A stretch of 64,000 nt of DNA, taken from assembly GCF_005876985.1 (NCBI RefSeq), contig NZ_VAHD01000003.1:434001-498000 (forward strand), given 5' to 3'. Shown here one piece after another: positions 1 through 8,964 of the stretch. Under the pieces are notes generated by a model. It was not told where the DNA came from, made no database searches, and saw only the letters and a list, made by a program, of their open reading frames with translations. The translations under genes were made by a program, and so were the position numbers. The DNA comes from Rhodoferax bucti (lineage in GTDB: Bacteria; Pseudomonadota; Gammaproteobacteria; Burkholderiales; Burkholderiaceae_C). The number at the start of each line of letters is the position of its first letter. Position 1 is the first letter of the stretch.

Positions 1-808
1 TGCCGCCCAGTTCGTTGTACACCCGCTTGAGGTTGGACTCAGCCGCACACGCCAGCATGCGCCGGCCAATGCGGGTGGAGCCGGTGAAGCCAATGGCATC
101 GACTTCCATGTGCAGAGCCAGGGCTTCTCCCGCCTCCTGCCCATAACCGGGCACCACATTGAACACACCGGGCGGCACACCCGCCTGCACCGCCAACTCG
201 GCCAGGCGCAAGGCGGTGAATGGCGACTTTTCGCTCGGTTTGAGCACCACGCTGTTGCCTGCTGCGAGAGCCGGCCCCAGCTTCCAGGCGGCCATGATGA
301 GGGGGTAATTCCACGGCACGATCGCACCAATCACGCCCATGGCCTCACGGGTAATCAACGCCAGTGCGGTGTCGGCGGTGGGGGCAATTTCGTCGTACAC
401 CTTGTCGATGGCCTCGCCATACCAGGCCAGGCAGTTGGCGGTGGCGGGCACATCCACCGCCAGACTGTGGGCAATGGGCTTGCCCATATCCAGGGTTTCC
501 AGCAGCGCCAGCTCCTCACGCGCGGCCAGCACCAACTCGGCCCAGCGCTGCAGCACTTTTTTGCGCGCCCGTGGTGGCTGCCCGGCCCAGCGGCGGTCGG
601 CAAAAGCGGCACGAGCTGCGCGCACGGCCGCGTCCACATCGGCCGCCTGCCCCCGGGCTACGGGGGCGAGCAACTGCCCGTTCAGCGGCGAGTGCTTGGC
701 AAAGGTCTGGCCATCGGCAGCGGCAACGCGTTCACCGTTGATAAACAGACGCCCATCGGGGGTAAGGGAGGCGGCACGGGCGTGCCAGGAAGTGGACTGT
801 GTGCTCAT
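1..808 (-). CDS. Aldehyde dehydrogenase, PuuC-like, 3' end beyond window
   Basis: Reading leftward from the ATG at 808 the frame stays open to the window edge, so only the N-terminal ~269 residues are present. It shows the NAD-dependent aldehyde dehydrogenase fold in order: an RLFINGE start region, LLETLDMGKPI, the IVPWNYPL segment of the cofactor pocket, KPSEKSPFTALRLAELA, the GFTGST nucleotide-binding loop, and an NELGG sequence at the edge leading to the catalytic region. The catalytic Cys lies outside. The combination LETLDMGKP...AIDKVY...KPSEKSP resembles gamma-glutamyl-gamma-aminobutyraldehyde dehydrogenase (PuuC) of putrescine degradation more than betaine aldehyde dehydrogenase. Substrate is inferred only from this resemblance; no polyamine genes are visible here. 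Confidence 0.9.
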   Translation of the reverse strand, partial: MSTQSTSWHARAASLTPDGRLFINGERVAAADGQTFAKHSPLNGQLLAPVARGQAADVDAAVRAARAAFADRRWAGQPPRARKKVLQRWAELVLAAREELALLETLDMGKPIAHSLAVDVPATANCLAWYGEAIDKVYDEIAPTADTALALITREAMGVIGAIVPWNYPLIMAAWKLGPALAAGNSVVLKPSEKSPFTALRLAELAVQAGVPPGVFNVVPGYGQEAGEALALHMEVDAIGFTGSTRIGRRMLACAAESNLKRVYNELGG

Positions 809-866
809 GCAGCAAAGATACCCGCAAACACTGCCCCGTGTACGAAGCCGGCAAAAATTTGCGGCT

Positions 867-1667
867 TTAGCGGTCCAGCGATTCGTGGGCGTCTGCCACG
901 CCACGGCGCCAGTAGGCAGAGGCTTTGACCCACTGGGGGTTAGCGCGGCACTCTGTAATCAGGTGGGCACGCAGCACTTTGGCCTGGGCCGATTCGCACG
1001 CCAACCAGGCAAAAAACACTCCGGCAGGCAGCGGCGTGCTGCGCAAGGCTTCCAGCAGCGGATGGACCACGCCAGGGGAGCGAACCACCCATTGCACACG
1101 CACCGCAGCAGCACTGGGCAAGGCGATCTGGTCGGCAGCACTGTCCACCTCCACCAACACTTCGGCACGGGCACCAACCGACAACTCCTCCAGGCGGCGG
1201 GCCATGGCGGGTAAGGCGGTGGCGTCACCCACCAGCAAATGCCAGTCAAACCCGGCGGGCACCACCATGCTGCCTCTAGGCCCGCCCACGCCGAGTGTCT
1301 GCCCCACGCGCGCCTGCTGGGCCCAGCGGGTCGCCGGTCCGGCGGGCTCGTGCAGTGCAAAGTCGATGGCCAAGGTGCGGGCCACCGGGTCGTAAAGGCG
1401 GGGGGTGTAGTCGCGCATCAGCGGGCGCTGGCCTTCGGGCCAGACCGGCCCCTCGGGCCCGGCTTGGGGCAAGGCCAGCACGCCGGTGTCCGGGTCGGGG
1501 AAAAACAGCTTCACATGGTCATCAAAACCCAGGCTCGTGAAACCGTCCAGCTCATCGCCGGCCAAAGTAACGCGCACCAAGTGGGGTGCCAGCCGCTGTA
1601 CCTGGCTGACCTGCAATGCACGGAAACGCAAGGGGTGGCGCACCCGCTGGATAGACAGATCGGCCAT
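867..1667 (-). CDS. yqjH: YqjH-like ferric-siderophore reductase (SIP family)
   Basis: A 266-residue flavoprotein of the siderophore-interacting family: an N-terminal FAD-binding barrel (MRDYTPRLYD, residues ~90, matching the RxYTxR FAD motif) and a C-terminal NAD(P)H domain (LLVGDATALPAMARRLEEL). Family members reduce ferric chelates such as ferric enterobactin or ferric dicitrate with NADPH in the cytoplasm, releasing iron. The ATG at 1667 overlaps the stop of the upstream PadR gene by one base (TGATG), so the two are translationally coupled. This pairing is the same as E. coli yqjI-yqjH, where the regulator controls the reductase, which supports the specific name over a generic siderophore-interacting protein. 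Confidence 0.87.
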   Translation of the reverse strand: MADLSIQRVRHPLRFRALQVSQVQRLAPHLVRVTLAGDELDGFTSLGFDDHVKLFFPDPDTGVLALPQAGPEGPVWPEGQRPLMRDYTPRLYDPVARTLAIDFALHEPAGPATRWAQQARVGQTLGVGGPRGSMVVPAGFDWHLLVGDATALPAMARRLEELSVGARAEVLVEVDSAADQIALPSAAAVRVQWVVRSPGVVHPLLEALRSTPLPAGVFFAWLACESAQAKVLRAHLITECRANPQWVKASAYWRRGVADAHESLDR

Positions 1668-2227
1668 CAGATGCGCTCCAGTTGTTGTGCTGCGTGGTCC
1701 AGCACCGCCGCAAAGGCGTTGGCTTGCTCGGGCGTGAGCGCCTCGCGGGAGAGGCGCATGCGCATCGCCAACTTGAGGTTTTCAATCGCGCGCATGACCT
1801 GGGGCGGCCGGCCGCCACGGGCACCAGCGCCATCCACACCGCCGTTGAGCCGGGCCAGCATGGCGTCCACCGTGCTGCGGTTCTCCTCCAGGAAGGCACG
1901 TCCACCCTCGGTGATGGCGTAGCTTTTGCGCCCGCCAGCATCGGCACTCTGGCCTTGCAGGTAGCCCTGCTCTTCCAGCAAGGTGAGCGTGGGGTACACG
2001 GTGCCCGGGCTGGGGCTGTAACTGCCGCCCAGGCGCTCTTCAATCTGCTTGATCAGCTCGTAGCCGTGGCTGGCTTTTTCGCCAATGAGGTGCAGCAGCA
2101 CAAAGCGCAAGCCACCATGGCTGAAGATGCGCCCGCCGCCACCGCGGCGGGTATGCCCGCCACCGGCCGCATCGCCGAAATCTGACGCGCGCATGCGGTG
2201 GGGGTGGTGATGGAAAGGGTGTTTCAT
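1667..2227 (-). CDS. yqjI: YqjI-like PadR-family metalloregulator
   Basis: 186 residues. The N terminus has a His-rich tail (MKHPFHHHPHRMR and a later HTRRGGGG stretch), followed by a PadR winged helix: LRFVLLHLIGEKASHGYELIKQIEERLGG, then SPSPGTVYPTLTLLEEQGYL with the characteristic G-YPTL recognition element. The C-terminal half is a helical dimerisation region. In E. coli, YqjI is a nickel- and iron-responsive repressor of itself and yqjH whose N-terminal His/Cys-rich extension binds nickel; here the extension is shorter and has no Cys. Autoregulation is likely because the short upstream region has an AT-rich palindrome overlapping the probable promoter. The assignment comes from domain order plus the adjacent reductase. 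Confidence 0.85.
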   Translation of the reverse strand: MKHPFHHHPHRMRASDFGDAAGGGHTRRGGGGRIFSHGGLRFVLLHLIGEKASHGYELIKQIEERLGGSYSPSPGTVYPTLTLLEEQGYLQGQSADAGGRKSYAITEGGRAFLEENRSTVDAMLARLNGGVDGAGARGGRPPQVMRAIENLKLAMRMRLSREALTPEQANAFAAVLDHAAQQLERI

Positions 2228-2250
2228 GGGGATACCGGTTTTTATTAAGA

Positions 2251-2291
2251 TGCATTTATGATATATCTAAATACATTCTAAATACCATCAA
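2251..2291 (-). promoter_or_regulatory. Putative YqjI operator/promoter
   Basis: A short AT-rich block in front of the PadR gene, clearly different from the GC-rich flanks. It contains the perfect palindrome GATATATC (2260-2267) and two direct copies of TCTAAATA (2266-2273 and 2277-2284), 11 bp apart. On the minus strand a TTGATG hexamer (2286-2291) could serve as -35 with an AGATAT/GATATA -10 inside the palindrome, so a bound repressor would block transcription. PadR proteins are known to bind short AT-rich inverted repeats; the exact site is inferred. Confidence 0.45.
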
Positions 2292-2350
2292 AACCCTATC
2301 TTTACCCAACCGTTACCAACCCCTAGGGCAGGCCATCGACCCCGAAAAAA

Positions 2351-2410
2351 GGCATAAAAAAGCCGCGTAGCCCCCGGAGGGTCTGCGCGGCCAGCTATGA
2401 AATAGATAGC
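2351..2410 (-). terminator. Composite repeat terminator, copy 1
   Basis: A 60-bp unit beginning 14 bp after the MFS stop codon. In the minus direction it reads as the 26-bp palindromic repeat (2385-2410) followed by a GC-rich hairpin and a T-run (complement of AAAAAA at 2357-2362), i.e. an intrinsic terminator. The same 60-bp arrangement occurs at 10825-10884 and 13509-13568, each also just downstream of a leftward gene. Confidence 0.8.
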
Positions 2411-2423
2411 GTATGGGTGGAGC

Positions 2424-3758
2424 TCAGTCTTTGCGCTCAATCCAGCGGTTGATACGCAGGGCCAACAGGGTGCACACCGCCCCCGACAAAAGGTACAGCG
2501 ACACCGCACCTAAGCCGAAGCGGGCCGACAAACCCAATGCCACCAGAGGCGCAAAGCCTGCACCCACCAGCCAGGCCAAATCCGCCGACAAGGCCGCACC
2601 GGTGTAGCGGTAGCGGGGGGTGAAGTTGGATGTCACCGTGCCGGAAGCCTGCCCATAAGACAGGCCCAGCAAGATGAAGCTCGTCAACAGGAACAGGTTG
2701 TTGCCCACGGTGCCGGCACCCAGCAGCCAAGGCGTGGCAAAGCTGAACAAGCCGATCAACACCGCCATGGTGCCCAGCAAAATGCGGCGGCCGATGCGGT
2801 CGGCCAGCCAGCCCGAGAACATGATGGCCACGGCCGCCAGCAAGGCGCCCACGATCTGCACCTTCAGCACCTCGTCAATCGACTGCTCGGAGTACATGCC
2901 GATCCACGACAGGGGAAACACGGTCGCCAAGTGAAACAAAGCAAAGCTGGCCAATGCCGCAAAGGCGCCGAGCAAGACGTTGCCGCCCTCTTCCCGCACC
3001 ACGGTGGTCACGCTTACCGGCTGCAACTCCAGCTCTTGCAAGCGCTCGGCATACGATTGGCCGACCACCAGGCGCAGGCGGGCAAACAAAGCCACCACGT
3101 TGATGGCAAATGCCACAAAGAAGGGGTAGCGCCAGCCGTAGCTCAAAAACTCGGCCTCTGACAAGCTGCCATGCAAGTAGGCAAACAAGCCGGCCGCCAG
3201 CACAAAGCCCACGGGCGCACCCAGCTGGCCGACCATGGAAAACCAGCCGCGACGCTCAGGCGGTGCGCTCATGGCCAGCAAGGAGGGCAAACCATCCCAC
3301 GAACCGCCCAAGCCCAGCCCCTGCCCGATGCGCAGGATGACCATGGCCACGATGGCGGTGGTGCCCGCAGTGGCATAGCTGGGCAAAAACGCCATGCCAG
3401 CAGTGCTCGCACCCAGCATGAACAAGGCCAGGGTGAGCTTGGTGCCCCGCCCCCAGCGGCGCTGCACCGCCATCGAAATCGCAGTGCCCACAGGCCGCGC
3501 AATAAAGGCCAGCGAAAAAATCGCAAAAGCCATCAGGGTTCCATCCAGCCGGGACAGGTAAGGAAACAGCAGCCCGGGAAACACCAGCACGCAGGCAATG
3601 CCGAATACAAAAAAGTCGAAATACTCCGAGGCGCGGCCTATCACCACGCCCACGGCGATTTCGCCGGGCGTTACGTCTTCATCGGTATGGGCGCCGGCCA
3701 GGGAGACCGGATTTTCATAACCAGACCCTGCAAGGGCCGCAGCAGCGGGGTGGTACAT
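2424..3758 (-). CDS. MFS transporter, metabolite:H+ symporter type
   Basis: 444 residues with about twelve hydrophobic segments. The loop between helices 2 and 3 contains ARPVGTAISM, and RIGQGLGLGG follows helix 4, both typical of the metabolite:H+ symporter branch (proline/betaine, shikimate, alpha-ketoglutarate carriers). A second A-motif-like loop, GWLADRIGRRIL, lies in the middle, and the C-terminal half has TPRYRYTGAALS, also typical of this branch. It is an inner-membrane carrier, probably importing an organic acid or amino-acid-like solute by proton symport; the substrate cannot be read from sequence. It is transcribed alone, divergent from cyoA, and ends at a composite repeat terminator. 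The intergenic region with cyoA (~240 bp) holds a palindrome that might affect both genes. Confidence 0.88.
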   Translation of the reverse strand: MYHPAAAALAGSGYENPVSLAGAHTDEDVTPGEIAVGVVIGRASEYFDFFVFGIACVLVFPGLLFPYLSRLDGTLMAFAIFSLAFIARPVGTAISMAVQRRWGRGTKLTLALFMLGASTAGMAFLPSYATAGTTAIVAMVILRIGQGLGLGGSWDGLPSLLAMSAPPERRGWFSMVGQLGAPVGFVLAAGLFAYLHGSLSEAEFLSYGWRYPFFVAFAINVVALFARLRLVVGQSYAERLQELELQPVSVTTVVREEGGNVLLGAFAALASFALFHLATVFPLSWIGMYSEQSIDEVLKVQIVGALLAAVAIMFSGWLADRIGRRILLGTMAVLIGLFSFATPWLLGAGTVGNNLFLLTSFILLGLSYGQASGTVTSNFTPRYRYTGAALSADLAWLVGAGFAPLVALGLSARFGLGAVSLYLLSGAVCTLLALRINRWIERKD

Positions 3759-3899
3759 AAGTCAAATTCCTTCATCAACGAACCTGACTCGGTTGTACAC
3801 CCAAGCGCAGGGGCTTTCGGTGCCATGGGGCTTTGTTGCAGATCAGGAAAACCCTATCAGGGAAACCCTGCTTGCCAAGCCACGCAAACGGCTTTGATC

Positions 3900-3916
3900 T
3901 TGGACAAAATGTCCAA
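3900..3916. promoter_or_regulatory. Perfect inverted repeat upstream of cyoA
   Basis: TTGGACA-AAA-TGTCCAA, a perfect 7+7 palindrome with a 3-bp spacer, about 85 bp before the cyoA start and followed directly by a further half-site-like TGGACAAA. It looks like an operator for a dimeric regulator of the oxidase operon. The binding protein is unknown; RegA from the same operon and an oxygen/redox regulator are the obvious candidates. Confidence 0.5.
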
Positions 3917-4000
3917 TGGACAAATTTGCTAGCGAAATTACAGTCGGAAGCTCATTTCTTTGTATCCAACCTAGGCGCCCCTCTCCGGGGCACAGCAAGT

Positions 4001-5047
4001 ATGTTCAAACTCAAGGCATTCCGCAGGTTCAGCGGGCTCGCAGCCCTCGCCATGGCGGCCGGACTCACCGGTTGTAGCAAGGCAGTTGTTCTCAACCCCG
4101 CCGGTGACATTGCGGCCCAACAGGGCCAGATGGTGATTACCGCCACGCTGCTGATGCTGATCATCATCGTGCCGGTGATTGCACTCACCCTGTTTTTTGC
4201 CTGGAAATACCGCCAGAGCAATACCGAAGCCGAATACGACCCCGAATGGCACCACTCCACCTCGCTGGAGCTGGTGATCTGGACCGTGCCTTTGCTGATC
4301 ATCATTGCCCTGGGTGCTCTGACCTGGATCGGCACCCACAAGCTGGACCCCTACCGCCCGCTGGACCGCATTGATGCGCAGCGCCCTCTGCAAGCGGATG
4401 TGAAACCGCTGGAAGTGCAAGTGGTCGCGCTGGACTGGAAGTGGCTGTTTTTCTACCCCGAACAAGGCATTGCCACGGTGAACGAGCTGGCCGCGCCGGT
4501 GGACCGCCCCATTCTGTTCAAGCTGACGGCCAGTTCCACCATGAACGCGTTTTATGTGCCCGACCTGGCCGGCATGATTTACGCCATGCCCGGCATGCAA
4601 ACCGAGCTGAATGCGGTCATCAACCGCCCCGGTGTCTTTAAGGGCATGTCGTCGCACTACAGCGGCGCCGGTTTCTCGGGCATGACCTTCAAGTTCCATG
4701 GCCTGAGCCAGGACGACTTTGCACAGTGGGTGAACAAAGCCAAAACCGAAGGCAAGCCGCTGGACCGCAGCGCCTACCTGAACCTGGTCAAGCCCAGCGA
4801 ACGCGACCCGGTACAGCGCTTTGCCTCGGTAGAAGCCGGCCTGTACGACAAGGTGCTGAACCGCTGTGTGGAAGACGGAAAGATGTGCATGCACCACATG
4901 ATGGCCATTGACGCACGTGGAGGGCACACCTACGTGAAAGCCATGGGCCTGAGCATGCCGCAAGACGTGTGCACCGTGCAGAACGCCGACCAGGTGATTG
5001 CGGCCCTGGAAACCCGCAACGCCAGCCGCGCCACCGTTCAACAATGA
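4001..5047 (+). CDS. cyoA: Cytochrome bo3-type quinol oxidase subunit II
   Basis: 348 residues. The chosen ATG gives a lipoprotein signal peptide ending in the lipobox LTGC, so the mature protein is probably acylated at that Cys, as in E. coli CyoA (315 aa). Two transmembrane helices follow ([19 protein letters not shown] and [19 protein letters not shown]), then a periplasmic cupredoxin-like domain. That domain has [19 protein letters not shown] but lacks the CuA ligands, as expected for a quinol rather than cytochrome c oxidase. A C-terminal aromatic-rich region contains [16 protein letters not shown]. The frame is open upstream to 3833, but the leader before 4001 does not resemble the family. 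First gene of cyoABCD-SURF1-regBA. Confidence 0.95.
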   Translation: MFKLKAFRRFSGLAALAMAAGLTGCSKAVVLNPAGDIAAQQGQMVITATLLMLIIIVPVIALTLFFAWKYRQSNTEAEYDPEWHHSTSLELVIWTVPLLIIIALGALTWIGTHKLDPYRPLDRIDAQRPLQADVKPLEVQVVALDWKWLFFYPEQGIATVNELAAPVDRPILFKLTASSTMNAFYVPDLAGMIYAMPGMQTELNAVINRPGVFKGMSSHYSGAGFSGMTFKFHGLSQDDFAQWVNKAKTEGKPLDRSAYLNLVKPSERDPVQRFASVEAGLYDKVLNRCVEDGKMCMHHMMAIDARGGHTYVKAMGLSMPQDVCTVQNADQVIAALETRNASRATVQQ

Positions 5048-5060
5048 TTTGAGACTCGCT

Positions 5061-7064
5061 ATGTCCTCCCCCTCTATCTCTGATACCCACTGGGCCCTAG
5101 GCCGGCTGAGCTGGGATGTTGTGCCCATGGCACATGAACCCATCATTCTCTGGACCTTCATCATGGTGTCCCTGGGTGGCCTTGCCGTCCTGGCCGCCAT
5201 GACCAAGTTCCGCCTCTGGGGCCCGTTCTGGCGCGACTGGGTGTGCAGCATCGACCACAAAAAGATCGGCATCATGTACATGGTGCTGGGCTTGGTGATG
5301 CTGCTGCGCGGCTTTGCCGACGCCGTGATGATGCGCCTGCAACAGGCCATGGCCTTCGGCGACAACATGGGCTACCTGCCTCCGCACCATTACGACCAGG
5401 TGTTCACCGCCCACGGCGTGATCATGATTTTCTTCGTGGCCATGCCCTTGGTGACCGGTTTGATGAACTACCTCATCCCGCTGCAAATCGGTGCGCGGGA
5501 CGTGTCCTTCCCGTTCCTGAACAACTTCAGCTTCTGGATGACCACCGCTGGCGGTGTGCTGGTGATGTTCTCGTTGTTCCTGGGCGAGTTTTCCACCTCC
5601 GGCTGGCTGGCGTTGTCTAACCTCGGGGCTCAGAGCCCGAGCACCGGGCTGGACTACTACATTTGGGCGCTGCAGATTGCCGGGGTGGGTACCACGCTCT
5701 CGGGTATCAACCTGATCGTCACCATCATCAAGATGCGTGCGCCCGGCATGAGCCTGATGAAGATGCCCGTGTTCGTCTGGACTGCCTTGTGCACCAACGC
5801 GCTGATCGTGGCGTCCTTCCCGGTGCTGACCGCCGCGTTGGTGTTGATGTCCCTGGACCGCTACGTCGGCACCAACTTCTTCACCAACGAGCTGGGCGGC
5901 AACCCCATGCTGTATGTGAACCTGATCTGGATCTGGGGCCACCCTGAGGTCTACATCCTGATCCTGCCGGCCTTCGGCGTGTTCTCGGAGATCGTGGCCA
6001 CCTTCAGCAAGAAGCGCCTGTTCGGCTACACCTCCATGGTGTACGCCACCGTGTGTATCACCATCCTGTCGTACCTGGTGTGGCTGCACCACTTCTTCAC
6101 CATGGGTTCAGGGGCGAGTGTGAATACCTTCTTCGGTATCACCACCATGATCATCTCCATTCCCACCGGCGCGAAGATCTTCAACTGGCTGTTCACCATG
6201 TACAAGGGTCGCATCCGCTTTGAGCTGCCCATGATGTGGACCGTGGCCTTCATGATCACCTTCGCCATCGGCGGCATGACCGGCGTGTTGCTGGCGGTGC
6301 CCCCGGCTGACTTTGTGCTGCACAACAGCCTGTTCCTGATCGCCCACTTCCACAACGTGATCATTGGCGGGGTGGTGTTCGGCATGTTTGCGGGTATCAA
6401 CTACTGGTTCCCCAAGGCTTTCGGCTACAAGCTGGACCGCACATGGGGCGTGCGCTCCTTCTGGCTGTGGGTGGTGGGTTTCTGGGTGGCGTTCACCCCG
6501 CTCTACATCCTGGGCTTGATGGGCGTGACCCGCCGCGCCAACCATTTTGAAGACCAGTCTCTGCAAATCTGGTTTGTGATTGCCGCCTTCGGCGCTGCCA
6601 TGATTGCGGCCGGTATCGGCTGCTTCCTGATCCAGCTGGTGGTGAGCTACCTCAAGCGCGAAGAGCTGCGCGACTGGACCGGCGACCCTTGGGGTGGCCG
6701 TACCCTGGAGTGGGCGACTTCGTCCCCCCCGCCGGACTACAACTTTGCCGTAACCCCCGTGGTGCATGAAATCGACGCCTGGTGGGACATGAAAAAGCAC
6801 GCCTACCAGCGCCCCCTGAGCGGCTTCAAGCCCATCCACATGCCTGCCAACACCGCAGCCGGTGTGGTGATCTCCGGCTTGTCCCTGGTGTTTGGCTTTG
6901 CGCTGATCTGGCACATGTGGCTGTTGGCCGGCGTGTCGTTTGCCGCCTTGCTGATTTCTGCGATTGTTCACACCTTCAATTACCACCGCGACTTCTACAT
7001 CCCCGCAGCCCAAGTGACTGCCACGGAAGAAGCCCGCACATTGCAATTGGCCCGCCATGTCTGA
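5061..7064 (+). CDS. cyoB: Cytochrome bo3-type quinol oxidase subunit I
   Basis: 667 residues, close to E. coli CyoB (663). This is the catalytic, proton-pumping subunit that oxidises ubiquinol and reduces oxygen to water in the inner membrane. Heme-copper oxidase signatures are present: the low-spin heme ligand region [29 protein letters not shown] with the His-Tyr cross-link pair of Cu[10 protein letters not shown] with the two further CuB histidines, and [12 protein letters not shown] for the high-spin and low-spin heme axial ligands. About fifteen hydrophobic segments are visible. The start at 5061 lies 13 bp after the cyoA stop; the frame is open further upstream inside cyoA but the family start is here. 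It overlaps cyoC by 8 bp. Confidence 0.97.
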   Translation: MSSPSISDTHWALGRLSWDVVPMAHEPIILWTFIMVSLGGLAVLAAMTKFRLWGPFWRDWVCSIDHKKIGIMYMVLGLVMLLRGFADAVMMRLQQAMAFGDNMGYLPPHHYDQVFTAHGVIMIFFVAMPLVTGLMNYLIPLQIGARDVSFPFLNNFSFWMTTAGGVLVMFSLFLGEFSTSGWLALSNLGAQSPSTGLDYYIWALQIAGVGTTLSGINLIVTIIKMRAPGMSLMKMPVFVWTALCTNALIVASFPVLTAALVLMSLDRYVGTNFFTNELGGNPMLYVNLIWIWGHPEVYILILPAFGVFSEIVATFSKKRLFGYTSMVYATVCITILSYLVWLHHFFTMGSGASVNTFFGITTMIISIPTGAKIFNWLFTMYKGRIRFELPMMWTVAFMITFAIGGMTGVLLAVPPADFVLHNSLFLIAHFHNVIIGGVVFGMFAGINYWFPKAFGYKLDRTWGVRSFWLWVVGFWVAFTPLYILGLMGVTRRANHFEDQSLQIWFVIAAFGAAMIAAGIGCFLIQLVVSYLKREELRDWTGDPWGGRTLEWATSSPPPDYNFAVTPVVHEIDAWWDMKKHAYQRPLSGFKPIHMPANTAAGVVISGLSLVFGFALIWHMWLLAGVSFAALLISAIVHTFNYHRDFYIPAAQVTATEEARTLQLARHV

Positions 7065-7692
7065 TATCCGTACCTCCCACGGCGCCGCAGCCGGCGCGCT
7101 CAGCTCCCGCGAGTACCACCTGGCGCACGAGCCCCATCCAGAGAACGGCACCCTGCTGGGCTTCTGGCTCTACCTGATGAGCGACTGCCTCATCTTTGCG
7201 GCCTTGTTTGCCACCTACGGCGTACTGGGCCGCAGCTACGCGGCTGGCCCCAATGGCGCAGAGTTGTTCGACCTGACGCTGGTAGCCATCAACACCGGCT
7301 TTTTGCTGCTGTCCTCCATCACCTTCGGCTTTGCCATGCTGCGCAAGCAAATGGGCGATGTGAAAGGCACCCTGCTCTGGCTGGCCGTCACCGGCTTGTT
7401 CGGCCTGTGCTTTCTGGGCCTGGAGTTGTATGAGTTCTACCACCTGATCCACGAGGGTGCAGGGCCACAGCGCAGTGCCTTTTTGTCCGCATTTTTCACC
7501 TTGGTCGGCACCCATGGCTTGCACGTCACCTTCGGCCTGATCTGGCTGGTGGTGCTGATGCTGCAAATCAACAAGCACGGCCTGAGCACCGAAAACAAGC
7601 GCCGCCTGATGTGCCTGTCCATGTTCTGGCACTTTCTGGACGTGGTCTGGATCGGCGTTTTCACCTTTGTGTACCTGATGGGAGTGCTGTAA
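7057..7692 (+). CDS. cyoC: Cytochrome bo3-type quinol oxidase subunit III
   Basis: 211 residues with five hydrophobic helices, the expected topology for CyoC. Characteristic stretches are [22 protein letters not shown] near the N terminus, [15 protein letters not shown] in the middle and [13 protein letters not shown], with [18 protein letters not shown] at the C terminus. The last is the conserved subunit III end (HFLDVVWI). It stabilises the oxidase complex and lines the oxygen access route. The ATG overlaps the end of cyoB by 8 bp and the stop abuts the cyoD start, so translation is coupled through the operon. Confidence 0.95.
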   Translation: MSDIRTSHGAAAGALSSREYHLAHEPHPENGTLLGFWLYLMSDCLIFAALFATYGVLGRSYAAGPNGAELFDLTLVAINTGFLLLSSITFGFAMLRKQMGDVKGTLLWLAVTGLFGLCFLGLELYEFYHLIHEGAGPQRSAFLSAFFTLVGTHGLHVTFGLIWLVVLMLQINKHGLSTENKRRLMCLSMFWHFLDVVWIGVFTFVYLMGVL

Positions 7693-8127
7693 ATGAGCGC
7701 ACACAACACACACGCGTCGCATGACGCCCATGGCCATGACGACCACCACCACGCCAACGAGCCGCACAGCACCTTCTCGGGCTACATGACCGGTTTTGTG
7801 CTGTCCATCATCCTGACCGCCATCCCCTTCTGGCTGGTCATGGCCAAGGTGATTTCGGACCGCCCCACTGCCGTGCTGGTGTTGGGGGGCTTTGCGGTCG
7901 TCCAGATCCTGGTGCACATGGTGTATTTCCTGCACATGAACGGCAAGATCGAAGGCGGCTGGACGCTGCTGTCCACCATCTTCACCGTGGTGTTTGTGGC
8001 CATTGCCATCACCGGCACCTTGTGGGTCATGTTCCACATGAATGCCAACATGATGCCCACCCACAGCAACATGCCGGCCATGGAGCACAGCGCACAGCCC
8101 GAGGCTGCGCCCAAAGCCTCGCCCTGA
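7693..8127 (+). CDS. cyoD: Cytochrome bo3-type quinol oxidase subunit IV
   Basis: 144 residues, starting on the base after the cyoC stop. A His-rich N terminus (HASHDAHGHDDHHH) is followed by three transmembrane helices: GYMTGFVLSIILTAIPFWLV, AVLVLGGFAVVQILVHMVYFLHM and LLSTIFTVVFVAIAITGTLWV, matching the CyoD/COX4 prokaryotic family. It helps assemble the binuclear centre during oxidase biogenesis. The C-terminal extension with HMNANMMPTHSNMPAMEHS is Met/His-rich and longer than in E. coli CyoD (109 aa); a role in copper handling is possible but inferred only from composition. Confidence 0.93.
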   Translation: MSAHNTHASHDAHGHDDHHHANEPHSTFSGYMTGFVLSIILTAIPFWLVMAKVISDRPTAVLVLGGFAVVQILVHMVYFLHMNGKIEGGWTLLSTIFTVVFVAIAITGTLWVMFHMNANMMPTHSNMPAMEHSAQPEAAPKASP

Positions 8128-8142
8128 CCCACGGCCCCGCCT

Positions 8143-8964
8143 GTGAGCCGCACTGACGCCCCTCCGCGCCCGCATGCCGCATGGCAACTCGCGGTGCTTG
8201 CGGCGGTGGGTGTCGCACTTTTTGCAGGCTTTATCAGCCTGGGCGTCTGGCAAGTGCAGCGCCGGGCCTGGAAGCTGGATTTGATAGAGCGCGTTTCCCA
8301 ACGGCTCACGGAGGCCCCCACGCCTCTCCCCCCGGTAGCCCAGTGGCCCGCCTTGACCAAGACGGATATTGAATACCGCCATGTGCAAGTGCAGGGCACC
8401 TGGCTCGCCGACAAAACCGTGCTCACCCAAGCCACCACAGCACTGGGGCAAGGTTTTTGGGTGCTCACCCCGCTGCAACTGGCCGACGGAAACACCCTGC
8501 TCGTCAACCGGGGTTTCATTCCAAGCAAGCAACGCAGCCAATGGCAACCGCCTGGTGCCGTGCCTGCGCCAGCGGGGGACGTGACCGTACGCGGGCTGCT
8601 GCGGATGTCCGAGCCCGATGGCGGCTTCCTGCGCCGCAACGACCCGGCCGCGCACAAGTGGTACTCCCGCGATGTGGCTGCCATCGCCGCCGCGCAACAG
8701 CTGCCAAACACCGCTCCGTTTTTTGTAGATGCCGGCCTGCCGGATGCCCGCCTGAGCGCCAACCCGGATGCCCTGCACGCCGACACCGGCGTCTGGCCGC
8801 GCGGAGGGCTGACGGTGGTGCGCTTCAGCAACAGCCATCTGGCCTACGCGCTCACTTGGTTTGGATTGGCCTTGATGGTCGTCGGTGCCGGGGGGCTTGT
8901 GGCACGCCACGAGCGCCGCTTGCGCGCAGCAGGCAACAATACGGCCCATGCCACTCCAGACTGA
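8143..8964 (+). CDS. SURF1-family oxidase assembly protein
   Basis: 273 residues with the SURF1 layout: N-terminal transmembrane helix ending in FAGFISLGVWQVQRRAWKLD, a central periplasmic domain with TLLVNRGFIP and PAGDVTVRGLLR, and a second helix near the C terminus (LAYALTWFGLALMVVGAG). SURF1 proteins help insert heme into subunit I of heme-copper oxidases and are best known for aa3 enzymes; placement inside a cyo operon suggests it serves this quinol oxidase. The start is GTG at 8143; no ATG in this frame gives a complete protein. The 3' end overlaps the start of the next gene by 17 bp. No heme O synthase (cyoE) is seen in this cluster, which normally follows cyoD in E. coli. Confidence 0.88.
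   Translation: MSRTDAPPRPHAAWQLAVLAAVGVALFAGFISLGVWQVQRRAWKLDLIERVSQRLTEAPTPLPPVAQWPALTKTDIEYRHVQVQGTWLADKTVLTQATTALGQGFWVLTPLQLADGNTLLVNRGFIPSKQRSQWQPPGAVPAPAGDVTVRGLLRMSEPDGGFLRRNDPAAHKWYSRDVAAIAAAQQLPNTAPFFVDAGLPDARLSANPDALHADTGVWPRGGLTVVRFSNSHLAYALTWFGLALMVVGAGGLVARHERRLRAAGNNTAHATPD

Noticed and set aside
3971..7151. Long open frames antisense to cyoA-cyoC
   Set aside because: They are His/Gln/Gly-rich mirror images of well-conserved oxidase genes and have no family features.
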